DNA from: JBQTHD01 sp052390275
GTDB taxonomy: Bacteria > Actinomycetota > Acidimicrobiia > Acidimicrobiales > AC-14
Assembly (NCBI GenBank): GCA_052390275.1
Contig: JBQTHD010000016.1
Coordinates: 1 to 30,288 of the forward strand
Reading direction: 5' to 3'
DNA: 30,288 nucleotides
The translations under genes were made by a program, and so were the position numbers. The notes below the pieces were generated by a model. That model did no database searches. It worked only from the letters and a program-made list of their open reading frames with translations, and was not told the DNA's origin. This document shows positions 1 through 7,667 of the stretch, piece by piece (within the stretch, counting starts at the first letter, position 1; every line of letters begins with the position of its first letter).

Positions 1-51
1 GGGGGGGGGTGTCTGGGGGGGGACGGGGGCGATCGTGGTGTTCGGTTAGAT

Positions 52-81
52 CCGTAAGCTAACGCGGATATCCGCTTACGG
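52..81. repeat. inverted repeat downstream of glnB
   Basis: CCGTAAGC at 52-59 is perfectly complementary to GCTTACGG at 74-81. The loop side contains a second, competing 12-nt palindrome, GCGGATATCCGC (64-75). It lies about 85 nt past the glnB stop, beyond the stronger hairpin at 110-134. It may be a second transcription barrier or a protein site; there is no T-run, so the role is open. Nothing else codes in 1-165; the window begins with G homopolymers. Confidence 0.45.
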
Positions 82-109
82 ACTGGGCTATTTGCGTTAA
101 TTTAAGTAC

Positions 110-134
110 GGGGCGGGGCCCAAGGCCCCGCCCC
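110..134 (-). terminator. candidate terminator of amtB-glnB
   Basis: A perfect 11-bp GC-only stem, GGGGCGGGGCC paired with GGCCCCGCCCC, closes on a 3-nt loop 31 nt after the glnB stop. Read on the minus strand it is followed by an A/T-rich stretch (GTACTTAAATTAACG) but not a true U-run. Position and stability make it the likely 3' end of the amtB-glnB transcript. Confidence 0.6.
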
Positions 135-165
135 TTCGTTCGCCGACCAAACCACGGGCGATCGG

Positions 166-507
166 TCAGATGGCGTCGGTGCCCATCTCCCCGGTTCGCA
201 CTCGCATGAGGGCCTCGACATCGATCACCCACACCTTCCCGTCCCCGATCTTGCCGGTCGCCGCCGCCGCCCTCATGGCCTCCATGATCTGGGGGGCATC
301 GGCGGCCTGGCACAGGACCTCGACCCTGAGTTTGGGAATGAGATCGATCTTGTACTCGGCGCCCCGGTAGGTCTCGGTGTGTCCGCCCTGGCGGCCGAAA
401 CCCCTGACCTCGGTGACTGTGAGGCCTTTGACCCCAAGGCCTCCCAGGGCTTCCTTTACCGGATCGAGCATGTGGGGCTTTATGACGGCAGTGACCAGTT
501 TGATCAT
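166..507 (-). CDS. glnB: nitrogen regulatory protein P-II
   Basis: PII trimeric signal transducer, 113 aa. It senses ATP/ADP and 2-oxoglutarate and in this context should bind and gate the AmtB channel encoded just upstream. The whole PII fold is present: the opening IKLVTAVIKP, the stretch TVTEVRGFGRQGGHTETYRG, the T-loop RGAEY with the modifiable tyrosine (about residue 52), the GKIGDGKVWV nucleotide-binding segment and the terminal RTGEMGTDAI. The ATG at 507 overlaps the amtB stop as TGATG, and GGGAGGG lies 4 nt upstream, so translation is probably coupled. A TTG one codon earlier is too close to that Shine-Dalgarno. GlnK is an equally good name, since family practice calls amtB-linked copies GlnK. 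In actinobacteria the tyrosine is adenylylated, but no GlnD is in this window. Confidence 0.95.
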   Translation of the reverse strand: MIKLVTAVIKPHMLDPVKEALGGLGVKGLTVTEVRGFGRQGGHTETYRGAEYKIDLIPKLRVEVLCQAADAPQIMEAMRAAAATGKIGDGKVWVIDVEALMRVRTGEMGTDAI

Positions 508-1898
508 CAAACCCTCCCGGAACTAACGCTGGCTGCAGAGGCACCAATCAGGCTGGACGGAGCCGGGTTGAAGTCAGGACCGTAACCGGCCGAGCCGTGC
601 TCGAGCACGTCCAGCCCGGCCAGCTCCTCTTCTTCGCTGACCCGCAGGCCCATCGTGAATTTGATCGCCAGGAACAGAAGCCCGGAAGTGACAGCCACAA
701 ATACGGTCACCGCTCCCACCCCGATCAACTGGCTGACCAACTGGTTCGCCCCCCCTCCATAGAAGAGGCCCTGTTGCCAGAAGTCGGTCGACTCGGTGGC
801 AAAGAGGCCGACGCAGATCGTGCCAAGTGCTCCGCACACTCCGTGGACTGAGATCGCCCCGACCGGGTCGTCGACGTGCAGGCGGTCCAGCAGCAGGACC
901 GATCCGACCACCAGGGCCCCTGCCGCCGCCCCGATGATCAGGGAGCCGACCGGACTCACCGCGGCGGTGCCGGCAGTGATCCCGACGAGACCGGCGAGAA
1001 GGCCGTTGACCGTCATGTTCACGTCGGGCTTTCCCTTGAGCGCCCAGATGAGGCACATGGCCGCGACGGCCCCGGCTGCCGCAGCCAGCGTGGTCGTTAC
1101 CGCGATGCCGCCGATGGCACCGTCAGCGGCCAGCTCCGAGCCGGGGTTGAAGCCGTACCAGCCGACCAGAAGGATGAACGCCCCGATCACCGTGAAGGGG
1201 GTGCTGTGTCCGACGATGGCCCTGGGCTTGCCGTCGGCCCCGTATTTGCCCAGCCGGGGACCCAACACCAGCGCCCCCATGAGGGCGGCGACGCCACCGG
1301 TCATGTGCACCATCGTCGAGCCGGCGAAGTCGTGAAAGGGAGTGGACAGCTGGGCCAACCACCCACCGCCCCAGTTCCAGTGGACGACCACGGGATAGAT
1401 GAGGGCCGAGATGACTATCGAGTAGGCGAAGTAGCTACGGAACTTCGTCCGCTCAGCCATGGCCCCCGACACGATGGTGGCGGCGGTGGCGGCGAAGGCC
1501 GCCTGGAAGAGAAAGGTGACCGGGACGGTCAGTGTCCCGTACTGGAACGGCTCTCCGGTCAGGAAGAAGCCGGTGGTGCCGAAGAAGTTGTTGCCCGAAC
1601 CGAAGGCTATGGCGTACCCCACGGCGAAGAAGGCCAAGGCTCCGGCGCAAAAGTCCATCATGTTCTTCATCATGATGTTGGCCACATTCTTGGCCCGGGT
1701 CTGCCCAGCCTCCACCAGGGCGAACCCTGCCTGCATGAAGATGACCAGGACAGCGCTGAGCAGGACGAATGTGTTGTCCAGATTTCTCTGGACGCTCTCA
1801 GCGGTTGGGCCCTCCTGTCCCAGGGCTGGACCAGCCCCCAGAATCACCGCCCCGGTGGCGAGCGCTAGGCCCGCGTTCAGATGCCTCCCTCGGTGCAC
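507..1898 (-). CDS. amtB: ammonium transporter AmtB
   Basis: Ammonium channel of the Amt/MEP/Rh family, 463 aa, in the cytoplasmic membrane. A cleavable signal peptide is likely (basic HRGRH, then an Ala/Gly/Leu core ending PALGQ), as in other Amt proteins. Visible family signatures are GFALVEAGQTRAKN, DFAGSTMVHMTGG with the first pore histidine (about H198) and AISVHGVCGALG with the second (about H352). There are about 11 hydrophobic segments. I chose the GTG at 1898 because GGAGGGG sits 5 nt ahead of it and the signal peptide then starts the protein. An in-frame ATG at 1937 gives 13 more residues but has no ribosome site. It forms an operon with glnB (1-nt overlap). A near-perfect palindrome upstream (1977-1990) could be its nitrogen-control operator. 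Confidence 0.95.
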   Translation of the reverse strand: MHRGRHLNAGLALATGAVILGAGPALGQEGPTAESVQRNLDNTFVLLSAVLVIFMQAGFALVEAGQTRAKNVANIMMKNMMDFCAGALAFFAVGYAIAFGSGNNFFGTTGFFLTGEPFQYGTLTVPVTFLFQAAFAATAATIVSGAMAERTKFRSYFAYSIVISALIYPVVVHWNWGGGWLAQLSTPFHDFAGSTMVHMTGGVAALMGALVLGPRLGKYGADGKPRAIVGHSTPFTVIGAFILLVGWYGFNPGSELAADGAIGGIAVTTTLAAAAGAVAAMCLIWALKGKPDVNMTVNGLLAGLVGITAGTAAVSPVGSLIIGAAAGALVVGSVLLLDRLHVDDPVGAISVHGVCGALGTICVGLFATESTDFWQQGLFYGGGANQLVSQLIGVGAVTVFVAVTSGLLFLAIKFTMGLRVSEEEELAGLDVLEHGSAGYGPDFNPAPSSLIGASAASVSSGRV

Positions 1899-1976
1899 GG
1901 TCCCCTCCGTAGGTTTTGTTTTGGCGGGCCGGGCCATGCGCCCGGCTTCCCGACTGGGACCGTAGGTAGGGCCAAT

Positions 1977-1990
1977 GTCACCTAGATGAC
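1977..1990. promoter_or_regulatory. candidate operator of amtB-glnB
   Basis: GTCACCTAGATGAC is a 14-nt palindrome with a single mismatch between half-sites. It lies about 80 nt before the amtB start. A possible minus-strand -10 (TACGGT, 1966-1961) would place it at the -35 region. It does not clearly match the GlnR or AmtR consensus I remember, so the regulator is unnamed. Confidence 0.4.
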
Positions 1991-2048
1991 CGAAGTATGA
2001 ACTCTGTGTTTCTCCCTACCAGGGGTGGGGCCGCAGCGGCCGAAGTGC

Positions 2049-2072
2049 CTTCGGATTTGTTGGAATCCGAGG
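2049..2072 (-). terminator. hairpin downstream of arfB
   Basis: CTTCGGATT (2049-2057) pairs with AATCCGAGG (2064-2072) over 9 bp including one G-T pair, with a 6-nt loop. A second compact palindrome, GGCCGC-A-GCGGCC, is at 2029-2041. Both follow the arfB stop on the minus strand and could end its transcript. There is no U-run. Confidence 0.4.
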
Positions 2073-2094
2073 TCCGAGCCGGGCCGGCAGGTGC

Positions 2095-2508
2095 CTACAG
2101 ATCCGGGTCCGGGCGGCCCCGCAACCGCTTGAGGGCGCCGCGGCGAGCCTTGGCCTGCACCCGGGCCCGGGTGGCGCCCGCCGGAACCCGGGTCCGGCGG
2201 CGGGGCGGGTCCACACGCAGACCGTCGGCCAGGCGCTCGACCAGGCGCTCGCCCGCCAGCCGGCGGTTGCGGTTCTGGGATCGATGGTCGTCCGCGGTCA
2301 CCCGCACGGCTGGACCCAGCCGGTCGAGCAGTAGGGCCCGATTCTCGGGGCTGAGCGAGGCCGCCTCCGCAATGTCGAACCGGACCTCAGCCCGGGTGTT
2401 GGCGGTGTTGGCGTGTTGGCCCCCGGGTCCCCCCGAGGCGCAGAACTTCCACTCCAACTCGTCGGCCGGGATCCGCCACGTCGGGGTCACCACCAGATCC
2501 CGCTCCAC
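2095..2508 (-). CDS. arfB: ribosome-rescue peptidyl-tRNA hydrolase ArfB
   Basis: A 137-aa class-I release-factor-like protein that hydrolyses peptidyl-tRNA on ribosomes stalled at mRNA ends. The catalytic GGQ loop is explicit (ASGGPGGQHANTANTRAEVRF, about residues 29-49), followed by the helix with the SLSPENRALLLDRL pattern. The C-terminus is strongly basic (residues about 105-132, rich in Arg and Lys), which in ArfB/YaeJ/ICT1 enters the empty mRNA channel. The length matches ArfB and is far too short for RF1/RF2. The GTG start is supported by a TAGCCT -10 hexamer 6 nt upstream, implying a leaderless mRNA. It stands alone, diverging from the cupin gene. Confidence 0.92.
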   Translation of the reverse strand: MERDLVVTPTWRIPADELEWKFCASGGPGGQHANTANTRAEVRFDIAEAASLSPENRALLLDRLGPAVRVTADDHRSQNRNRRLAGERLVERLADGLRVDPPRRRTRVPAGATRARVQAKARRGALKRLRGRPDPDL

Positions 2509-2514
2509 CGGGGC

Positions 2515-2520
2515 AGGCTA
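2515..2520 (-). promoter_or_regulatory. -10 element of arfB (leaderless)
   Basis: On the minus strand TAGCCT is followed by 6 nt (GCCCCG) and the GTG start at 2508. Transcription would begin at or next to the start codon. Confidence 0.5.
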
Positions 2521-2521
2521 G

Positions 2522-2540
2522 CTAGTGGTCTGTCGCCGAA
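2522..2540 (+). repeat. 19-nt motif shared with the window end
   Basis: This 19-mer, beginning CTAGTGGTCTGTC and ending CGAA, matches 30162-30180 at 17 of 19 positions. At the far copy it leads into a long palindrome; here it does not. It may be the edge of a dispersed element or its remnant. Confidence 0.35.
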
Positions 2541-2597
2541 CTCCTCCGACTTTGGATACGGGTGTGAGGCCCGGCGGCGGCCGGGTAGAGCGTGGGC

Positions 2598-3101
2598 ATG
2601 ACAACTGCCACCGCTTCCAAGTCATCCAGGACCACCAAAGCGACCGAGGCCGGTAAGGCAACCACGGCCACGAAGAGCCCGAAGGACGCCGGGGCAACGG
2701 GGGACCCGGAGTCCATGGTCTGGGTGGGAAACATCGAGAAGGCCACCATCACCAACGAGACCTTCCGCACGGTGCTGTTCACCGGCCCCAATTCCCAGGT
2801 GACGGTGATGGCCCTGTCCCCGGGGGAGGACATCGGTTGGGAAATGCATGACGGCATCGACCAGTTCCTGCGGGTGGAGCAGGGCACCGGGCAACTCGAG
2901 GTGGGCGAGGAGGAGGACAGAGCCGACGAGACCCACGAGGTCGGTTCTGACGACGGAATAGTCGTTCCCGCCGGGACCTGGCACAACCTGACCAATACCG
3001 GCCGCAGCGTCCTCAAGCTCTACTCGGTCTATTCACCCCCCGAGCACGACGACGGCACCGTGCATCGGACCAAGGAGGAAGCCGAGGCCGACGGGGGCTG
3101 A
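2598..3101 (+). CDS. cupin-domain protein
   Basis: A 167-aa single-domain cupin. About 38 N-terminal residues are low complexity, rich in Thr, Lys, Ala and Ser. The beta-barrel follows, with motif 1 as PGEDIGWEMHDGIDQFLRVEQGTG and motif 2 as IVVPAGTWHNLTNTG. Metal ligands appear to be His (MHD), Gln or Asp (DQF) and His (TWHN), the variant seen in mannose-6-phosphate-isomerase-like cupins rather than the classical HxH. Substrate unknown. The ATG at 2598 is preferred to an in-frame GTG at 2592 because TAGAGC lies 6 nt before it in the spacing seen at other leaderless genes here. The stop codon lies within a tandem 16-nt duplication. It stands alone upstream of the helicase. Confidence 0.8.
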   Translation: MTTATASKSSRTTKATEAGKATTATKSPKDAGATGDPESMVWVGNIEKATITNETFRTVLFTGPNSQVTVMALSPGEDIGWEMHDGIDQFLRVEQGTGQLEVGEEEDRADETHEVGSDDGIVVPAGTWHNLTNTGRSVLKLYSVYSPPEHDDGTVHRTKEEAEADGG

Positions 3102-3118
3102 CGCCGACGGGGGCTGAC
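3087..3118 (+). repeat. tandem 16-nt duplication over the cupin stop
   Basis: GCCGACGGGGGCTGAC occurs twice without a gap (3087-3102 and 3103-3118). The first copy contains the last codons and the stop of the cupin gene; the second is downstream. It is probably replication slippage. Confidence 0.75.
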
Positions 3119-3208
3119 GCCCGCCAGTCGCCCGGACCCGACGCGGCCAGGGCGAAGAAGCGATCGGCGCCGACAACAGGGGGTCCGGAGCCGACGACTG
3201 TCCCCCGG

Positions 3209-3214
3209 TAGCGT
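3209..3214 (+). promoter_or_regulatory. -10 element of pcrA
   Basis: TAGCGT ends 10 nt before the ATG at 3225, and no Shine-Dalgarno is visible between them. The transcript would be leaderless or carry only a few nucleotides. Confidence 0.45.
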
Positions 3215-3224
3215 CGGGTGGCTC

Positions 3225-5723
3225 ATGGACGATCTGCTCGACGGCCTCAACCCGGCCCAACTCCGGGCGGTCACCCACCCGGGCGGGCCGTTGCTGGTGG
3301 TGGCCGGGGCCGGCTCGGGAAAGACCCGGGTATTGACGCGAAGGGTTGCCTGGCTTCTGCGGACCCAGGGCGTCCGGCCCGCACAGGTGCTGGCCATCAC
3401 CTTCACCAACAAGGCCGCGTCCGAGATGCGCCGCCGGGTGGGCGAACTGGTGGGTCCGGCGGCCGACCGCATGTGGGTCAGCACCTTCCATTCCGCCTGC
3501 GTCCGCATCCTGCGCCGCCACGCCGCGGTACTGGGTTTCAAGCCCTCCTTCACCATCTACGACCAGGCCGACGCCGTGCGTTTGACCGCAGCCGTCCTGG
3601 GCGACATGGATCTGGACACCAAACGCTTTCCCCCCAAGGCGGTGCACGCCGCCATCAGTGCGGCCAAGAACGAGTTGGTGGGCGTCGGCCCCTACTCCGA
3701 CCGGGCCAGCGGCCCTTACGAGCGGCGGATCGCCGGCGTGTACGCCGGCTACCAACTTCGGCTGGCGGGGGCCAATGCCATGGACTTCGACGACCTTTTG
3801 GTTCGCGCCGTCGAACTTTTCGATACCTCCGCGGAGGTGCTCGGCCTTTACCAGGACCGGTTCCTCCACGTGCTGGTCGACGAGTTCCAGGACACCAACC
3901 GGGCCCAGAACCAACTGGTTGTGGCCCTTTCCGCCCGCCATCGAAACATCTGTGTCGTTGGCGACTCCGACCAGTCCGTCTACGCCTTTCGCGGGGCCGA
4001 CATCCGCAACATCTTGGAGTTCGAAACTGCCTTCCCCGATGCAACCGGGGTGGTGCTGGATCAGAACTACCGCTCCACCCAGACCATCCTCGAAGCCGCC
4101 AACGCAGTCATCGCCCACAACACCCGGCGCAAGCCCAAGGACCTGTGGACCGACCGCTTTGGCGGCGAGCGCATCGAGCACTATGCGGCCGAGGACGAGG
4201 CCGACGAGGCCGCATGGGTCTGCCGGCGCATCGAGGAGGTTTCCGAACTCCGTCCGGCCAGGCGATCATCCGGCGCGCCGGCCGCAGCGGCCGACGCCGG
4301 GGTCCCCGCAGCGGCAGGCGGGCCGGGGGGGCCGGGGGGAATGACCAGCGGCCCCGCTACCCCGACCATGGCGATCTTCTACCGAACCAATGCCCAGAGT
4401 CGGGTGCTCGAGGAGCATCTGATCCGCCGGGGAATCAACTACAAGGTGGTGGGCGGAACCCGGTTCTATGACCGGCGGGAGGTGCGTGACGCCCTGGCCT
4501 ACCTGCGGGTGCTGGCCAACCCGGCCGACGAGGTCTCGCTGCGGCGGATCGTCAACGTGCCCCGCCGGGGGGTGGGCGACACCAGCCTGGGTCGCCTGGC
4601 AGCGTGGGGTCAGGGTCTGGGGTTGGGGCTCGAGCAGGCGATGCGGAGGGCGGCGGAGGCCGGGGTGACCGGCAGGGCACTGTCTGGGTTGCGAGCCCTG
4701 ACGGAGCTTCTCGATGAGATCCGGGCCGCCGACCTGAGCCCGTCCGAAGCCTTGGAAGCCGTCCTGGCCCGCAGTGGCTACCGATCGGAGTTGGAGTCCG
4801 ACCGTTCGATCGAAGCCGAGAGCCGGCTGGAGAACCTGGCGGAGTTGGTGGGGGTGGCCCGTGCCCACGAGGAGGAGGTTGCTGGCCGGGGACCGTCGGA
4901 CGGAAACGATGAGCCTGACGATCCGACCGGAGGAGCCATTGCCGCCTTTTTGGAAACCGTCAGCCTGGTGGCCGATTCCGACCAGATCCCCGATTCCGAG
5001 GGTGGCACCCCGGGGGCGCCCCCGGTGGTGCTCATGACGCTGCACACGGCCAAGGGACTGGAGTTCGACGTGGTCTGGCTGATCGGGATGGAGGACGGGA
5101 TCTTCCCCCACTTGCGGGCCCTGGGGGACCCCGACGAACTCGAGGAGGAGCGCCGCCTCTGCTACGTCGGCATCACCCGGGCCCGACGCCGGCTCTTTCT
5201 GTCGTCGGCCTGGAGCCGGTACCTGTTCGGATCCACCCAGTACAACCCGCCCAGTCGGTTCCTAAACGAAATCCCCGGTGGGTTAATGGTGCATTCGGGT
5301 GGGACTCCATCGCACGAACGCAGCGGACTGGACCGGGATCGGCGGCCGGGTCGGCCGGCTTCGTCGGAATCGAGGTGGGGGCAGGGCGAGGCCCGAGCGT
5401 CTGGCGGACCACCGCCCACCGGCGGAAGCCGGCCCTTCGGTGATCAGCGCCCGCGCCCGGGGCCGAGCCCGGCCACGGTTTCGGCGAACTTCCCGGCCAG
5501 GGGCGCCTCCGGCGGCCGGTTCGTCCCTGCGTCGCGGCCTCGAACGGGGACCGGGTTGGAGGTCAGGGTGGGCGACGACGTGGTCCACGACGCGTGGGGC
5601 GAGGGCGTGGTGCTGGAGGTCTTCGGCCGCGACGAGCGAGCCGAGGCGGTGGTCAGATTTCCAGCCGCGGGAGAGAAACGCCTGCTTCTGGCCTGGGCTC
5701 CATTACGGCGCCCAGAGAGATGA
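3225..5723 (+). CDS. pcrA: UvrD/PcrA-family DNA helicase
   Basis: An 832-aa superfamily-1A 3'-5' DNA helicase for nucleotide-excision repair and clearing of replication or transcription conflicts. Motifs in order: Q motif LNPAQLRAV (8-16), Walker A AGAGSGKT (27-34), motif Ia ITFTNKAA, Walker B DEFQDTN, motif III VVGDSDQSVYAFRGA, motif IV IFYRTNAQSR, motif V LHTAKGLEFDVVWLIGMEDG and motif VI YVGITRARRRL. After a disordered Gly/Pro/Arg-rich linker (about 690-780) comes the small C-terminal Tudor-like domain (GDDVVHDAWGEGVVLEVFG), which in PcrA binds RNA polymerase. There is a low-complexity Ala/Gly insertion near residues 345-372. It ends 9 nt from the convergent gene at 5733. Mycobacterial UvrD1 is the closest remembered relative and also lies upstream of sucCD. 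Confidence 0.95.
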   Translation: MDDLLDGLNPAQLRAVTHPGGPLLVVAGAGSGKTRVLTRRVAWLLRTQGVRPAQVLAITFTNKAASEMRRRVGELVGPAADRMWVSTFHSACVRILRRHAAVLGFKPSFTIYDQADAVRLTAAVLGDMDLDTKRFPPKAVHAAISAAKNELVGVGPYSDRASGPYERRIAGVYAGYQLRLAGANAMDFDDLLVRAVELFDTSAEVLGLYQDRFLHVLVDEFQDTNRAQNQLVVALSARHRNICVVGDSDQSVYAFRGADIRNILEFETAFPDATGVVLDQNYRSTQTILEAANAVIAHNTRRKPKDLWTDRFGGERIEHYAAEDEADEAAWVCRRIEEVSELRPARRSSGAPAAAADAGVPAAAGGPGGPGGMTSGPATPTMAIFYRTNAQSRVLEEHLIRRGINYKVVGGTRFYDRREVRDALAYLRVLANPADEVSLRRIVNVPRRGVGDTSLGRLAAWGQGLGLGLEQAMRRAAEAGVTGRALSGLRALTELLDEIRAADLSPSEALEAVLARSGYRSELESDRSIEAESRLENLAELVGVARAHEEEVAGRGPSDGNDEPDDPTGGAIAAFLETVSLVADSDQIPDSEGGTPGAPPVVLMTLHTAKGLEFDVVWLIGMEDGIFPHLRALGDPDELEEERRLCYVGITRARRRLFLSSAWSRYLFGSTQYNPPSRFLNEIPGGLMVHSGGTPSHERSGLDRDRRPGRPASSESRWGQGEARASGGPPPTGGSRPFGDQRPRPGPSPATVSANFPARGASGGRFVPASRPRTGTGLEVRVGDDVVHDAWGEGVVLEVFGRDERAEAVVRFPAAGEKRLLLAWAPLRRPER

Positions 5724-5732
5724 CCGGCGGCC

Positions 5733-6476
5733 TCAGCGAGCCGGCTCGGGCGGCTCCGATCCGGGGGGCACAGGGGGATCCACGCTCGATCTCAACGACG
5801 AGTCGGGTGCTGGTGCGGTTTCGGCCGGCTCTGCCGATTCCGCCGAGGCTTCGGTGGGCGAATCGGCTTCGTTCAAGGCGGTGGGGGGAATGGGAGATCG
5901 CAGGTCGATCCGAAGTCGCCCGTCATCTCCCACCCGGGCCGGATAACGGGTCAGTCCCTCTCCGTCGGGGGGAAAGACCGATTCCCGGCAGTCCTCGAAG
6001 TGCTGGGCCACGACGTTCCAGACCACGGCGCACGCGCCGTCACCACCTTCGGCTCGGGCGGCGATGGCCGTCCACTCCCCGTCCACCCGGGTGACGAAGA
6101 CATCCCGGCCCCGCCCCAGCGGGTCGGCGAATAGCAGCGGTGTGCGGTCCCGGCTGATTGCCCGGGCACGATCTTCGGCCCTGCCCAGATCAAACTCGGC
6201 GGTGGCCGAACCCTCGTCGGCGACACGCGACTGGGTGATTTGAGCCATGGCGGCGAAGAGGAGGCCCGCCGCCGCCAGCCCGCCCGCGACGGTGACCGCC
6301 AGGGCCCGGCCCCTGGGCCGCGGGCGGGGTAGCCGGGGTGGGCCGGTGGGCGGCGGAGGAACCCGACGACTCCGCCGGGACGACGCCGGCGGTGGGCCGG
6401 CCGACAGATCACCGGGCGCTTCACCGGGTTCGCCGCCGGGAATGCCATTGCCGTCTCCCACCGGATCATCGGTCAC
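5733..6476 (-). CDS. membrane-anchored degenerate Rieske-like protein
   Basis: 247 aa. Residues 1-56 are Pro/Gly/Arg-rich and cytoplasmic, 57-79 form one membrane segment, and an extracytoplasmic domain follows (about 95-195), ending in an Ala/Pro/Ser/Glu tail. The domain reads like a Rieske fold: VFVTRVDGEWTAIAA, then GACAVVWNVVAQHFEDC, then FPPDGEGLTRYPAR, then a closing strand. By my alignment C149 and C163 match the two disulfide cysteines of a Rieske protein, while all four iron-sulfur ligands (CxH and CxxH) are absent. It should therefore not bind a cluster. The fold assignment is inference without a search. The GTG start has GATACT 6 nt upstream, back to back with the sucC promoter. 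Function unknown. Confidence 0.75.
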   Translation of the reverse strand: MTDDPVGDGNGIPGGEPGEAPGDLSAGPPPASSRRSRRVPPPPTGPPRLPRPRPRGRALAVTVAGGLAAAGLLFAAMAQITQSRVADEGSATAEFDLGRAEDRARAISRDRTPLLFADPLGRGRDVFVTRVDGEWTAIAARAEGGDGACAVVWNVVAQHFEDCRESVFPPDGEGLTRYPARVGDDGRLRIDLRSPIPPTALNEADSPTEASAESAEPAETAPAPDSSLRSSVDPPVPPGSEPPEPAR

Positions 6477-6482
6477 CCACCC

Positions 6483-6488
6483 AGTATC
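6483..6488 (-). promoter_or_regulatory. -10 element of the Rieske-like gene
   Basis: Minus-strand GATACT, one base from TATACT, ends 6 nt before the GTG at 6476. It is separated by 7 bp from the opposite-facing sucC -10, so both core promoters share a 36-bp gap. Confidence 0.45.
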
Positions 6489-6495
6489 GACCTCT

Positions 6496-6501
6496 TAGGA
6501 T
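6496..6501 (+). promoter_or_regulatory. -10 element of sucCD
   Basis: TAGGAT ends 11 nt before the ATG at 6513. No clear -35 was found. The 5' leader would be at most a few nucleotides. Confidence 0.45.
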
Positions 6502-6512
6502 CGACGCGGGCG

Positions 6513-7667
6513 ATGGACCTTCTCGAACACCAAGGCAAACAGCTCCTGCGTTCCGCCGGTTTCTGCGTACCCCCCGGGCGGGTCGCCGACAGCGTCGAGG
6601 AAGCTGTGGCAGCGGGGGAGGCGTTGGGGTGGCCGGTGGTGATCAAGGCCCAGGTCCCGGTGGGGGGGCGGGGCAAGGCCGGTGCCATCGCCATGGCAAG
6701 CGACGCCAGCGGGGCGGTCGGGGCCGCCGAGGCGGTTATGGCCGCGGTGGTATCGGGCCACCGGGCGCGCCGGGTACTGGTGGAGTCAGCCGTTGACGTC
6801 CGGCAGGAGTGGTACGCGGCTGTCACCTTCGACCGGGCCCAGGGCCGACCGGTGGCCCTGCTGAGCGCCGGGGGCGGCGTGGACGTTGAGGCGGCCGCCC
6901 GAGCGGCTTCGGGGTCGGTGGCCCGGTGCGACCTCGATCCCCGGGTGGGCCTGAATCCCGCCTCAGCCGCCTCGCTGGTGGCGGCGGCTGGGCTCGGCGT
7001 GCATGTCGCTGCCCTCGAACCGGTGATGGTGGCGCTGGCCGACCTCTACCTGCGGGCCGACGCAGAGTTGGTGGAGATCAACCCCCTGGTTCTCTTGGGC
7101 GACGGCCGGGTCATGGCGCTCGACGCCAAGGTCACCCTCGACGACAGCGCCGCCTTTCGCCACCCGGAGTGGGCGGAGTGGGCCGATGGCGCCTCTGGCG
7201 ACTCCCGCGACCAGAGGGCCCGGGCGTCGGGGGTCAACTACGTGGGCCTTGCGGGCTCGGTGGGGGTGATCGGCAACGGCGCCGGTCTGGTGATGAGCAC
7301 CCTCGATGTCATCGCCGCGGCTGGCGGGAGCGCTGCCAACTTCTGTGACATCGGCGGGGGGGCCAGCGCTGCGGTCATGTCGGCCGCCCTGGAGGTGGTG
7401 ACCGCCGATCCCCAGGTCCGCTCAGTGCTGGTGAATGTCTTCGGCGGCATCACGCGGGGGGAGGAGGTGGCGGCCGGGATCATCGCCGCCGTGGAATCGG
7501 TGGGTGGCGGCGTGGACCAATTCCCCCCCCTGGTCGTGCGCCTGGACGGGACCAACGCCACCGACGGCCTGGCAATGCTGGCGGCCCGGGATCTGCGCCA
7601 CGTCCACCCGGTTTCGACCATGACCGGGGCGGCCCAGATGGCCGTTGATCTGGCCCGAAGCTCATGA
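6513..7667 (+). CDS. sucC: succinate-CoA ligase subunit beta
   Basis: A 384-aa ATP-grasp subunit of succinyl-CoA synthetase (succinyl-CoA + NDP + Pi <-> succinate + NTP + CoA) in the TCA cycle. Landmarks are the opening MDLLEHQGKQLL, the nucleotide-binding PVVIKAQVPVGGRGKAGAI, the metal- and phosphate-binding VEINPLVLLGDGRVMALDAKV and the C-terminal FCDIGGGASAAVMSAAL and VNVFGGITRGEEVAAGI signatures. Length and motif order match the family with no insertion. The stop overlaps the sucD start by 4 nt (ATGA), so the two subunits are translationally coupled, as expected for a stoichiometric complex. ADP versus GDP preference cannot be read from this. Confidence 0.97.
   Translation: MDLLEHQGKQLLRSAGFCVPPGRVADSVEEAVAAGEALGWPVVIKAQVPVGGRGKAGAIAMASDASGAVGAAEAVMAAVVSGHRARRVLVESAVDVRQEWYAAVTFDRAQGRPVALLSAGGGVDVEAAARAASGSVARCDLDPRVGLNPASAASLVAAAGLGVHVAALEPVMVALADLYLRADAELVEINPLVLLGDGRVMALDAKVTLDDSAAFRHPEWAEWADGASGDSRDQRARASGVNYVGLAGSVGVIGNGAGLVMSTLDVIAAAGGSAANFCDIGGGASAAVMSAALEVVTADPQVRSVLVNVFGGITRGEEVAAGIIAAVESVGGGVDQFPPLVVRLDGTNATDGLAMLAARDLRHVHPVSTMTGAAQMAVDLARSS

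Noticed and set aside
876..1868. 330-aa plus-strand open frame over amtB
   Set aside because: It is antisense to a fully recognisable ammonium transporter; GC-rich DNA keeps such frames open.
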